Of a stretch of DNA of 64,000 nt, positions 39,905 to 51,000 are shown in pieces. This DNA comes from Acanthochlamys bracteata. Taxonomy: Eukaryota; Streptophyta; Magnoliopsida; Pandanales; Velloziaceae. Location of the stretch: NCBI GenBank assembly GCA_019914995.1, contig CM034136.1, positions 697,270 through 761,269 of the forward strand. The letters run 5' to 3'. The stretch's first letter is position 1, and every line of letters begins with the position of its first letter. The notes below the pieces were generated by a model. It was not told where the DNA came from. It was given only the letters and a program-made list of their open reading frames with translations, and searched no databases. Both the position numbers and the translations under genes were made by a program.

Positions 39905-41020
39905 TGGCTAATTACCCTATAAAAAAAAGAAACAAAAAAAAAGAGGGTTGGCAGAATCTGCTAGGAAAAGTGAAAAGTCTTCAAGTAAGTAGGAAAGGAT
40001 ATCTTCACATGGACTATGGTATAGTTCTTCATATGCATTTCAGTTTTTAACCGAGAGTCTATTGTTAAAGTGCACAAGTGCCTAATTTTAGTCATCCCAT
40101 TCAAATGCTACCTGAAAATTATGACGTTAGGAGGCCTTCATGAATGTTGATGTCCCAAGAAATTTGTTCTGGAGTGTTTATTGAAGCCTGCCTTCGCCCT
40201 ACCTTCTGCAGTTAATTTCATGAAGGAGTTCTTGAATCTAGCTGTGGCATAGTCTTTTTTTTCTTCCTTTTTCCCTGAAAGGCTTAATGTAGGGCGTCAG
40301 GTTACTCTGGGGTCACCTGAGATATTGGTATACTTCACCTGAAGGGCCTTTGTTTTTTGGCTCTAGGGAAACTGAAGCACATCTTCATGTTTCTTTAAGC
40401 CTGTAAGCTAAGCAGCATGGTTCTACTCCAACCTACAGATCAGTGACAACATAAGAACACAGATGCAGATGGATTGCTGCAATTGTTTGATGATGTAAGT
40501 ACTCAACATGGTTTTGTTGTTGATTGTTCTTGTTGTTTAAATCTCCCCATCAAAACTTAGTAAAGAAGTTACGAATAAAGAATGTGCGGAGATGTTTTAT
40601 TCATTTAAACTAGAAATAGCTTTATAAATTTGGCAAATAAAACCATTACATCTTTGTGTACTCTACTCTTAAATTCTGCCGTTCTTTTTCAAGACCAATC
40701 TGCAAATGCGTAGTTTCTTTTGTCCCAACAGTATGATAAATTGAATCTTATCATGTTTTATCAGTTTGAGCTCTCCGAGAAGTTATGGATTCAAATTTCA
40801 GTTTCTAAAACGGATATAAACAGAAACTGAAATCTTTCATGTGGGACGCTTTGCTAGGTTGCTAAAAAGATTTTCCATTCTCTGTTAAATTTCGTATATT
40901 AGCACAAACAAATAATCGCCATTGCGGAGTTGTTACATAAAGCTCGATCAAGACAACGACAGTAAAACTTCTTCGGGATTGGGATTCATCAAATCAACAG
41001 CTGAATACAAAAGTGAGGTG

Positions 41021-41268
41021 GTGTTTGGGAGTTATTTTTAACTTTTTTTTATTCTAATTTTTTATTTTACGTTTATTCAATAATTTTTTTATTATATTTT
41101 ATAAAAAATTAAATTTTAAAAAAAATATAGAGAAATTTTACACCATAAAATTTTATTATTATTTATATTTATTAATTTTTTAAATAAAAAAAATGAAACT
41201 GATATTTTAAATTTTTTTTTTAAATATTTTTTATTTCAAAATTTTTTTTTTCAAAACACTACCAAACA
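41021..41268. mobile_element. AT-rich GTTTGG-type MITE-like element
   Basis: Left end GTGTTTGGGAGTTATTTTT; right end AAAACACTACCAAACA. These are imperfect inverted repeats around a T/A-rich interior. Same family wording as the next element and those at 44.3 and 47.5 kb. Confidence 0.55.
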
Positions 41269-41430
41269 TTTTCAAAGTGGTTCGGTTGTATGCAGAGGTA
41301 TACCATAAGCAGTTTGTGCGCTTCAGGATATGTGAGATCCTTGCTCCTGGCATCGACCTTTGTTGGAGGGCTACCAGTGTTTGTGTTCCCTTTTTTTCTG
41401 ATTACTGAGTTCCTGTTCTTTGGAATGACC

Positions 41431-41654
41431 CCGTTTGGTATTGTTTATAAAAAAAAATTATTTTTCAATTTTTTATTTCATATTTTTTAATAAATATTTT
41501 ATAAATATATAAAAATTTATTTAAAAATTTAAAAAATGTAAAAAAAATTTATGTAGTAAAATTTTTTTATTATATATTTTTATTTTTTTTTAAATAAAAA
41601 AATAAAATTATTATTTATTTTATAAAATTTTATTTCATAAGTATTCTCAAACGC
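41431..41654. mobile_element. AT-rich GTTTGG-type MITE-like element
   Basis: Left end CCGTTTGGTATTGTTTATAA; right end TTCATAAGTATTCTCAAACG. The ends pair as imperfect inverted repeats. The interior has the family order TTTTATTTCATATTTTTTAATA, then AAATTTA, then TTTTTTATTATATATTTTTAT, and no coding capacity. Confidence 0.6.
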
Positions 41655-42176
41655 CCATGTGCATTGGGCGATTGGCTATCCAGTCGTTATTAGCCAATTC
41701 CAGTCTTAATTTGATTGGAAGAATGAAGCAATAACCGTAGCTCAACATCCTCTAAGGTAGCAAAAAAGCCTCCATCCTCAAGTATTGGAAATCTCAGGAA
41801 CTCTATGCCATATTTATCCATGCCACGATAACCAAACATCAATTTCATTCTTCACCAAAGCTGCTTCTTGTAATCAAGTGATATTATGGAAAATTGATCC
41901 AATATCTTAAGGTGCTGTCTAGTAAGGTTTCCGGAAACAATGCTTTAAGTCAACTGTCCTCAGGAACCTGCCGTGCCTCTCCCTCCCTATCCACACTTGA
42001 ATATTATCTTAAAGCAACACCTTAAATTAGAAGGCTTCACAGAGAATCACTCTGCACAAAACCTAAAGCTCTTTCCCTCTTCAGGTGACCCTGCATATAT
42101 GGGCTGTTGTCTTTGGTCTTCTCGCCATTGACCCTCCGCGACAGCTGATCTTTTATTGTCTTAAGATGTTAACACC

Positions 42177-43832
42177 TCACAACCTCATCTGGCGAGCTAG
42201 ACGCAGATTTTGGTCCTTCAGCCGCAACAACTTCTTAGCAAAGTCCTGGTTCCCTGTCACCAGAAGCCCGTTCAACACACGATTGAACATGAACCTGCGC
42301 GGGAAATGGCCTCTCTCCACCATTTCCATCACCATTCTTCCTGCTACAACCATGTCATCGGATCTCTTTCTTGAAAACATGGCGCTAATGATCACATTGT
42401 AAGTGTCAAGGTTTGGCACGCATCGTCCCTGATCCCACATTGTCTCGAATAACTCCAAACCCTTCTCGATCTCCCCTTCTTCCATGAAATAACGAATCAA
42501 AATGTTGTAGGTCTGGACGTTCGGCTGGCATCCCTCCAACTTCATCTTCTCCATGAATTCAATAGCCTTATCCATTTCTCCCACGTGACAAAGGCCTCTG
42601 ATCACCAAATTATAACTAACGGAATTCGGCGTATACCCTTTGCCCACCATTTCATTAAACAAATTTATCGCATTTAATACACTATCCTTGCAACAAAGAA
42701 CCTGTATCATAGCATTGTATGTAGCAACCGACGGCAAGCAACCTTCAGCAATCATTTCGTCAAACACCTCGCGTGCATTATCGATCCGTCCAGCCATGCC
42801 AAGCCCATGAATTGCAGTAGTGAACGAAACAACATCAGGCTTGCAAGACGAATCTTTTCTCCCTCTCTTCTTCAGCTGCTTGAAAAATCTCAACCCATCA
42901 TCCACCTGCCCAGATTTGAAGAACCCATTCAGCATTATATTGAAGGTATTAACATTGGGATCAACACCAGATTCAACCATTTCCTTCAACAATTCAAGAG
43001 CTTTCGGTGTTCGTTTCCTTCGACACCATCCATCAGCAAGAATGTTATACGTAACAACATCCGGTAAAAACCTGTTCCTCAAAGCTTTAAATAAAGAACT
43101 CGCCTTTTCAACACGTCGAGATTTGCAAAGCAAATCAAGCAAAGTATTGAACGATTCAAGCGTTTGCGGACAGTTGTGATTTTGTTTCATCGATAAAAAT
43201 AGTTTCACCGCGCGATCAGGTTTGCCTGAAAGAATAAATCTTTCGATTAGAATCGAAACCGTTCTTGGTGTTGGATGTTGGTTAGGAAACCAATTGATCG
43301 AAAGCAACCGATCAACGGCGCGATAATCACGAAGTCGGGCGGCGAGATCGGTGATTAGATCGAGAGTTGAAGGGCAAAAAAGGAAAGAAGAAGAAGAAGG
43401 AGAAGAAGTATTATGGAGGTGTTTCAGAGAGTTGAAGAAGAGGAGAGCTCGTGGTGCATCGTTCCAGAGAAGTTTGAGAATTCTGTTGATCAACTGCGTC
43501 GGAAGTGGAAGCCATGAAAAAGAAGATGAATACTGTTTGAAGAAGGTAGAGGAGAGAGCCAAGGAGAGAGATTTAGGATCGGCTGTTGGTGAGTGGGAGA
43601 GAATTAGAGTCGAAATTTTTGTCGCGAACTGTTCAATTTGCTGTTGATCGAACTGTTGTTGCTGCTGGTGTCGATCGAGCTGCTGCTGTTTGATTTGCTG
43701 CTGCTGTTGTTGTTGTTTTTGATATTGTTGGATTGGAGAAGAACGGCATCGTAAGGGAAGCGGGAGAGAAGAGTGAGCAGGTCTTCGAGGAGGCATCGAT
43801 GTTGTCAGACCCGATCGAGCAGCAGCAGCCAA
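42177..43832 (-). CDS. OTP43: P-class pentatricopeptide repeat protein, OTP43-like
   Basis: Intronless, 551 residues. About ten 35-residue PPR motifs run from about residue 187 to 540; examples are VVTYNILADGWCRRKRTPKA, VATYNAMIQVLCCKD, SVSYNLVIRGLC and LDTYNVIISAMFSRKRSDDM. The repeats MIQVLC, RKRSDDMVVAG and the C-terminal QMRL closely follow Arabidopsis OTP43 (At1g74900) as I recall it. OTP43 is a mitochondrial RNA-binding protein needed for trans-splicing of nad1 intron 1 and therefore for respiratory complex I. No E or DYW editing domain is present, as expected for a P-class splicing factor. The N-terminus is basic and Ser/Pro-rich, fitting a mitochondrial presequence, and is followed by an unusual Gln-rich stretch at residues 35-66 encoded by mixed CAA and CAG. 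This and an extra repeat near the C-terminus would make it longer than the Arabidopsis protein. Confidence 0.85.
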   Translation of the reverse strand: MAAAARSGLTTSMPPRRPAHSSLPLPLRCRSSPIQQYQKQQQQQQQIKQQQLDRHQQQQQFDQQQIEQFATKISTLILSHSPTADPKSLSLALSSTFFKQYSSSFSWLPLPTQLINRILKLLWNDAPRALLFFNSLKHLHNTSSPSSSSFLFCPSTLDLITDLAARLRDYRAVDRLLSINWFPNQHPTPRTVSILIERFILSGKPDRAVKLFLSMKQNHNCPQTLESFNTLLDLLCKSRRVEKASSLFKALRNRFLPDVVTYNILADGWCRRKRTPKALELLKEMVESGVDPNVNTFNIMLNGFFKSGQVDDGLRFFKQLKKRGRKDSSCKPDVVSFTTAIHGLGMAGRIDNAREVFDEMIAEGCLPSVATYNAMIQVLCCKDSVLNAINLFNEMVGKGYTPNSVSYNLVIRGLCHVGEMDKAIEFMEKMKLEGCQPNVQTYNILIRYFMEEGEIEKGLELFETMWDQGRCVPNLDTYNVIISAMFSRKRSDDMVVAGRMVMEMVERGHFPRRFMFNRVLNGLLVTGNQDFAKKLLRLKDQNLRLARQMRL

Positions 43833-44262
43833 TTTAAAGTGTGCTTTTTTTTTCTAAAAAAAAAATTAAATTACTAAAAAATGAGTTATAGAAATGTCAA
43901 TAATATAATATACAAATTATTCAACACCAGAACTAGAAATATTTGAAAATATTTTTAAAACAAAATTTTATAATAAAAAATATTTTTATTCTTTTAAAAA
44001 ATAAATTTTAGTTTTTATCTAAAAAAAATTTAGTTTTTATGTAAAAAATAATAAAAATATATAATAAAAAATTTTATTATGTAAAATTTATATTTTCTAA
44101 ATTTTTAAATATATTTTTTAAATATTTAAAAATATATTAAAAAATTTGAAATAAAAAAATAAAAAATTATTTTTAAAATAAATAATGCCAAACGTTCTCT
44201 AAAGCCTCAATAGGACGTTTAACTGTAAAGAAGACATATATAACATAAAGGATTGACGAGAG

Positions 44263-44530
44263 GCGTTTGGGATTGTATTTTTCAAAACGCTTTTTTTTTT
44301 AATTTTTTTATTTCACATATTTTAATATATATTTTATAACTATTTAAAAATTTTATTTAAAAATTTAATTAAAAAATTTAGAAAGTCTAAAAATTTCTAC
44401 ATAATAAAATTTTTTTATTGTATATTTTTATTATTTTTTTAGAAGTAAAAAAAATAGAGCTAATTTTTTAAAAAGGACAAAAATACTTTCCGTTTCGAAA
44501 AAGTTCTATTTTATAAGCACTACCAAGACA
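44263..44530. mobile_element. AT-rich GTTTGG-type MITE-like element
   Basis: Left end GCGTTTGGGATTGTATTTTT; right end TTTTATAAGCACTACCAAGA. Family-like A/T interior containing TTTTTTATTGTATATTTTTAT. The terminal pairing is imperfect and no target duplication was fixed. Confidence 0.5.
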
Positions 44531-44888
44531 TTCCTGTTAAGTTTTTTGTTTCTTAAAAAAAACTCATCTCTGTAAATTTGTTGAAAGTTCATTGACTTAC
44601 TCAGGTGGAATTTATTTATACTTAACCCATGATTGTAGACGTCTACGATTACATTCAACAGTAGAGGATGCAATATCAGAAGAAGGACGAACTACTAGAA
44701 ATGCTCGAAAATAGAAAACAACTGTCATAATCTTGATAAAGAATTTATCTGTGATGCCTTCAATCAAGCAATCATTATAAATCTATGAAATGGACTGCAA
44801 ACAAAATCACAAGATACAATTCTATGATAACTAAATTTCTCATCACTAAACCTCTCATCATTACAAATCTATGACGAACCACTAAACT

Positions 44889-45463
44889 TCTCATCAGCTC
44901 CATACAATTCTTTGATAAACTTCGAACCTATGATAACTAACTTATTTTTCATGAAATCATTATATACCTATAAGGGCGCACCCTTCTTGTGGTAAATTTC
45001 CGTAACGATGTGTGGATATGAAAAATATTGTTTCTATCTTGAGCAACACTTAGAATATATCGATACATGTTGCTAGTGAAGTTCTGAGGTATGTGCTTAA
45101 TCAACCTACAAAGTGCATATGTGTCAAAACTAAAAATGTCATTTTAACTGCCTCTCCTTATTGCACCGTGTGCTCATACACATCATCAATCGTGTCCTGA
45201 TTCCAATTAGAGACAGCCGGAATGATATTTCTAGTTTTAACTCATATATGCTTTAGAGATTGATTGAGCATCTACCGCTGAACTTCACTAGCATCATGTG
45301 CCAACATATTGTAAGTGTTGCTTAAGGTAGAAATAAGCATTTTTCATATACACACATCGCGAAGAAAATTTGCAGCAAAAAGGGTGCGCCCTTTGGTGAA
45401 AAGTAGTTTAGCTATTTTGGATTTGAAGTTTATCAAGAGACTATTGAAGTGACGAGGAAATTG
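44889..45463. repeat. Long inverted repeat (foldback element) of about 575 bp
   Basis: The best-paired arms are 44972-45086 and 45279-45393. The left arm begins AAGGGCGCACCCTT and the right arm ends AGGGTGCGCCCTT. Between them the same words recur in reverse complement: CGATGTGTG/CACACATCG, GAAAAAT/ATTTTTC, AGCAACACTTA/TAAGTGTTGCT and GCTAGTGAAGTTC/GAACTTCACTAGC. Pairing also continues inwards (GGTATGTGCTTAATCAA against TTGATTGAGCATCTACC) and outwards (TGATAAACTTC against GAAGTTTATCA), leaving a loop of well under 100 bases. It encodes no obvious protein. A transcript would fold into a long imperfect hairpin. Confidence 0.7.
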
Positions 45464-46090
45464 ATTAGAATTTTGATGAACTGATGCAAGAAGAGGCACC
45501 AGCAGCACTCAAGTAGAAACTAGAGGCACCTACACAGAAAGGCATAGCTATTAGACAGCAAAATCAAGTGAGCCAGCAGATACAACAAGTGGACAACCAG
45601 CTGCAGCACATTATTGGTATGGGTATCTTTATGATCACTTAAAGCATATCAAGAATGAGCTAACAAAGCTACAGTTGAGACTTTAAATATAAGGTAAGTA
45701 CATTCATTAACGAAGTCTTAAAAAACCGCAAAGTACTGGATAGATTGCATTCTAAATTAGGCAGAACAATGTTAGTTATATGCGCCACGAGCTATTTTGA
45801 TTTTCTATTCGTGCCAATTAATTGTAGTTAACTTCAGAAGATGCTACATCAATCAAGAAGATTCTTACAATATTTATTTTCAGGTTTTATGGAGAGAATG
45901 TTGAAGAATATCGAGCAAATCTATGAAGATAAAAAAGTTTTTTAGTATGGATACAACTCTAAACCAAACAAATTCAAATGCCTATATCTCAGTCATTGGT
46001 TTGAATTTTGATATCATCTTTATATGCAGATCGAAAAGAACATCTTGAAGATTAATTTTACGGAAAAAAATCATATTTGTTATTAGAAAA
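45421..46090 (+). pseudogene. Possible decayed gene fragment, unrecognised
   Basis: Short plus-strand stretches read like exons but are not joined by one open frame. Near 45589-45684 the words are TSGQPAAAHYWYGYLYDH and HIKNELTKLQLRL; after an acceptor-like TTTTCAG at about 45884 comes FYGENVEEYRANL; after TATATGCAG near 46029 comes IEKNILKINF. Base composition is less skewed than in neighbouring DNA. I cannot name the protein. It could be a decayed host gene, a transposon-captured fragment, or chance. Confidence 0.3.
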
Positions 46091-46509
46091 AAATCGCCAC
46101 AAAATTTGGATAACAGAGGAGTAGAAATCCTATAGGACACCTTGTTATGAAGTCTATACTAAACTGAAGAATTTTCCACTGGAGTGCAACATCCAGCTTC
46201 CTTCATACAGATCGGCACTCAAGAAAGAGAGAGGGAGATTTTACAATTTTCTTAAAACCCCACTTTCCAACAAACCGCGTTCCATCAGAAAGTTTTCCAC
46301 TTTCCGCGATTCAACACTTCACAACATCCACAAAATCAAACTAAAGTTATTAAACACTTCGAGATCATGTATTCCAAAAGATTCTTTAAATCCCTAAATT
46401 TGCAATAAGAAAAATCCACAATTCACCCAATTAAAATACGCTGCAGAATAGAAAAAAAAAAGTTAAAGTTTTAAAGATTAAGAGAGAAAAGAAGAGACAA
46501 AAGAGAGAT

Positions 46510-46584
46510 TCACAAACCAGATTCTTCAGCTTTGATCGTAGCAAGTCGACCATTCCTAAATGTAGTCCTGCTCGGCTCAGCCAT
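46510..46584 (-). pseudogene. Orphan first exon or truncated gene 5' end, unrecognised
   Basis: The ATG at 46584 opens a 24-codon frame beginning MAEPSRTTFRNGRLATIKAE that runs into a stop at 46510. The codons before a GTTTGT donor-like site look like a normal first exon. Upstream on the same strand is a leader-like CT-rich tract (CTCTCTCTCTCTCAC near 46740) and an 81-codon frame (46834-46589) that stops 4 bases before this ATG. No downstream exon with matching wording was found towards 44.6 kb. It could be a gene broken by the insertions next to it, or a short peptide gene. Confidence 0.35.
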
Positions 46585-47500
46585 TCTTCTACTTCTTCTT
46601 GAATAAATTCTTAAAATTTTCATCAATTTTGAGAAACGAACGAAAGGCTTCCCGATATTTCAACAACTCCTTCGAATCTTTCACTTCAAATTCGAGACAT
46701 ATAAGAAAATCTTGAATTCTTTCTTCAAGAACAAGATAGTGAGAGAGAGAGAGGGTTTTGATTTTGTTAATGTTAGAAAGAATTGAGAATTTTGAGTTTG
46801 AGAGGGTTGATGAGATCAGGTGCGCAGCCAACAAATGCCTCGCGATCTGCGGCGTGTTTCAAACGCCCTTATTTCAATTTTTTTAAGTCAAATTATGATT
46901 TTAAATTTTAAATTATTCATATATTTCAATTATATAAAAAATTTAAAATTTTATTTTTATATAAAAAATTTAAAATTTTATTTTTATATATAAAATTTTA
47001 GTATTAATTTTTTTATTTATATATTTTTTAGTATAATTATATTTTTTAATTTTAATATAAAAATTATTAAAATATAAATACTGAACTTCAATTTTATTTT
47101 ATTTTAAAAAAAATTCCATTTTTTATTTTTATAAAATTAAATTATTAATATTTGAAATATGCCCGGGTAACCGGTTTGAAACAAATAACAACTGTTGATT
47201 CATTTATGCTTCTTCTGTTTATCCGAAAGATTATTTTTCACGAAAATTGATCAAAAAAAAAATCCAAAAAACTGTATGTTACTTTGTGACGAACTAAAAC
47301 AGATATTTGATGACATAAATGTTTGAAATTGTTTTCAATTATTTAACTCTTAATTTTTAGATCAGAAATATATTTAAGTTGAATATTTTATAAATCTCAT
47401 AATTCTAATTTCAAATTTAATTATTTTTTAAAACTTATTATTTTTTTAACTATTTGACTTATAAACAAGTCCAAACAAATGAGCTGAAAGTTGAACTGAA

Positions 47501-47714
47501 CGTTTGGGAGTTATAAAATAAAGATTTTTTGAAATAAAAAATATTTTTATTTTTTTTAAATAATAATAAAAATATATAATAAAAAATTTTATTACGCAAA
47601 TTTTTTTGTATTTTTTAAAATTTTAAATAAATTTTTAAATATTTATAAAATATATATTAAAAATATAAAATAATAAATTCAAAAGAAAGGTTTGGAATTA
47701 TGTTTTCCAAACGC
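47501..47714. mobile_element. AT-rich GTTTGG-type MITE with paired ends
   Basis: Left end CGTTTGGGAGTTATAAAATA; right end AATTATGTTTTCCAAACG. Reverse-complementing the right end gives CGTTTGGAAAACATAATT, so the first seven bases pair exactly. It is 214 bp with the family's A/T interior. Confidence 0.6.
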
Positions 47715-48034
47715 CTAAGCTTAGAAGATATCTGATTTAGCTTATAAAAAATTTATCATTTAAAAAATAATTAAATTTTACATATTTATAAAAGCTTTTA
47801 AAAATTAAAAATATAAAAATGTATAATATATTATATTCTTAGATATTTTAAAAGTTAATATATTATTATTCTAAAAAACTAGTTATCATTATTACTTCTT
47901 TTAAGCCACGGGCCTGTTAGCATTTACACTTCGAGAGGAAGAACTGAACGCTGTCGTGGAGCTTTTCTGCATAACTCCCTGGGTATCCAAACGGAGAGGG
48001 ATAGAGAGAGCGGAGACGCTAAGAACGAGATATC

Positions 48035-51000
48035 ATGGCAGAGGTCGCAGGATATGGAGGCAGCGGCGGCGATGTGGTGCTGGAGTTATTGGCGGCGGCG
48101 GATCGCTTCGATCTGGCGGCGGCAGTGTGCAGTCACGGGCTGTTCATGATGGCGCCAAACCGGTGGGACCCAATCACTCACTCTCTCCACCGCCCTCTCC
48201 GTCTCTGCTCCTCATTTTCTTCCGTCCCTGTTCGAATTTCTCAACCGGATCCTTCGTCGCCGGTGATCACCGTCAATGTCTCCGCTTCTTCGATTTCTTC
48301 TGAAGATCGAGATGCTGTCCTGGTAAAAAAACTGATAATAAGTTGAGTTTGCTTTTGATGGGTAGTGAAGTACTTTGGAGAATTATCTGCTCTTTCTTTT
48401 CTTAATTTAATAAATTTATGTATTGTTTAATATAATTATTCAGCTTTAGAAATTACATCTGGTCATAATACTTTTATGTGTAGGTGACAGAACTTTTGTT
48501 ATTAGTATATATGGGAAGCAACCAGATAGAAGGAGCTTGTTCTCTATTTAGTAGCAGAATTACAGTAGTTAACTAGGCAAAGTGTTTAAGCAGTGGTTTT
48601 ATTGTTATTGTCTTTCTTTATCTGTTTTTAGTTAGTGTTAAGGCCAATGCATGCTAACACATAAAATTGTAAGCGCTAAAGGATAATTCTCTTTCCAAAT
48701 ATTATTATATTGTTCTTCTACAATCTGTCGAGCTAACCAATCGCCTGCTGAGTTGCGTCCTTGAAAATATGTTGTGCTTTAAACTCTTTGAGTTGAACTT
48801 CCAACCAGCAATCTCGAGCAGCCGTATGTCAGAACTTTAGGCATTAAATGGATCCATTGATTCAATGATTCCTAAGCTGTGGTTTTAGCTTGTACCTACT
48901 TCTGTTTTGACTTTGAAATATATTGGTTGTGGGTCAGATACGCAGGTAGAGTTAATTAAGACCAATTTGTGATTTTCATTAAGGAAATGGCACCAGATTA
49001 GAGGGCATTAGGAGGTGATATTCTTGCTTCTAACAACCAGCTTGTTCCAGCTCTTGTGACTTGATTCCTATACTAACTCTTTAGCAAAAATTCCTTCTTT
49101 CTTTTCTTCCTATCTCTTTATCTAGATTCTGTAGTTGCTCCTTAAATATCAGGTAATCCATGCCCTTGGAGTTTAGGTTTACTAAAAGTAACTATCTTTT
49201 AGTGAGCCTGCCTCTGTGTACTTGTTAAGCGCCTAGTCAATATCAATTATGTAGTACTTCATAGCATATGGTAGCAGTTTGAATGGAACAATATTTTTAA
49301 AAATCTTTGGCCAATATGATGACAAGTGGATATACATATTTAAACTGCAAAGTATAGGGATAGCTCCACAATTAACTAGAATAGAAGACTTAATAACCTT
49401 GATTAAATGGTTCTGTTTCCTTAAACACTAACTTTAATTTTCAAAGTCCATGTTTATTCATTCTTAGGTTATATGGTGTAGGCCCAGGTGCGAAGAATGC
49501 TGAGGATATCACCTGAAACAGATAAGGTGGTCCAAAATTTTCAAATCATGCATGAAGGTGCAAGGGGGAAGCGATTTGGGCGCATATTCAGGTCACCAAC
49601 GTTGTTTGAAGACATGGTTAAGTGCATACTGCTTTGTAATTGCCAGTGAGTCACCTCACCTTCCTTGAGTAGTGTGTTATCAGTTTGTAAAGGAGATTTT
49701 ACTTGGGTGGATAGCGCAAATTTTTATTGGTCAGAAAGTTCATTATAAGAGTATGGACCTTCTTTGCTTCTTAACTTTTCTGTTTTACCTGGGGTATCTC
49801 GAGATGAGTGCTTATGTGCTACTTTGTCATGAACTTGGATTAGGATCAAACTTGCATGACCTTAATCCATAAGCACTTACACTCAAACATATCCGCAATT
49901 GGTTTACCTAATTGTTTCTTATATGTAGCTAAATAAAACTTGTTGTTGATCAAAGTAACAGTTTTCTTTATTGAGTAACTATATGGGCCTATGGAAATCA
50001 AGTTAAAACCTTTTAAAATAAAACTTTTAAATTGCTCTTTGGATACAAGAAATGGTTACCTTTCCAATATTGGGATATGATACAGATATCAGTAATGTTC
50101 CTACTAACGTCGAGACTATCTCATGTGCGGAAAAATCATGGTGCTCAAGTGCTTTATTTGTGAAGTTCCATTTATTAGAATCAACCAATTAGCGGAATTC
50201 TAGGGATGCTTATTGTTCCCTGTTTTGTTTTCTCGTAAGTGTACAGTGTGGAAAACATTGATAACTTCCTCTTTCAGGTGGCCAAGGACCTTGTCCATGG
50301 CTAAAGCTCTCTGTGATCTCCAAGCGGAACTCAAGTGTTCCTCCACTGCTGCGGTTTTCTCTCCAAAAACACCTCCATTGAAGGAAGTAAAGAGAAAACA
50401 GGGAAATGGGAAGATGGTTGCAAGGAATTTAGAGACAGAACTCAAAGAAAATGAAGAAGAATCATCACAGAAGAAAGTATCCGTGATAAGCCGTAAAAGG
50501 GATCTCAATCATCAGCAGGCTGAGGATATGTCAGTTGCCATTTCACGTACTGCTAGCAGCTGTTCTTTCGCTCCATTTGATCAACAGTTGGAAAATGAGC
50601 ACTGTAGCATCCATGAAGTTGGGGATTTTCCATGTCCTCGAGAACTTGCTGCACTTGATACTGATTTCTTGGCAAAACGTTGTGGCCTTGGTTATCGGGC
50701 TGCACGCATCGTTTCACTTGCAAAATATGTTACTGAGGGTAAGCTAGACTTGGTTGAACTTGAAAAGCTGTCTGATAGACTGTTGCCATCTAACTACGAG
50801 GAGTTGAACGAGCAGCTTTCTGGAATCTCTGGTTTTGGCCCATTCACATGTGCAAATGTTTTGATGTGCATGGGTTTCTATCATCATATCCCGGCTGACA
50901 CTGAGACTATCCGGCATTTGAAGCAGGTTTTCTGCTATCTTCATCAATCTTTTCTCCAGAACCATGACTACCTGACTGAACTTGTTGTTTGTTGGTGGTT

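Larger units (their letters stand above)
39905..42176. other. Convergent intergenic region: oxidase and OTP43-like 3' ends plus MITEs
   Basis: The two genes converge here. Bases 39905 to about 40600 have non-AT-rich sequence expected of the oxidase 3' untranslated region. Two GTTTGG-type elements sit at 41021-41268 and 41431-41654. Bases 41660-42176 have even composition and should hold the OTP43-like 3' untranslated region. No other gene was seen. Confidence 0.55.
43833..48034. other. Repeat-rich intergenic region with foldback and orphan 5' end
   Basis: Holds GTTTGG-type elements (44263-44530, 47501-47714 and a probable third at about 43935-44193), a foldback of about 575 bp (44889-45463), short plus-strand stretches with gene-like wording near 45.4-46.1 kb, and an apparent minus-strand gene 5' end (46510-46834). 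Bases near 47.95 kb to the glycosylase start are the probable leader of that gene. Confidence 0.55.
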
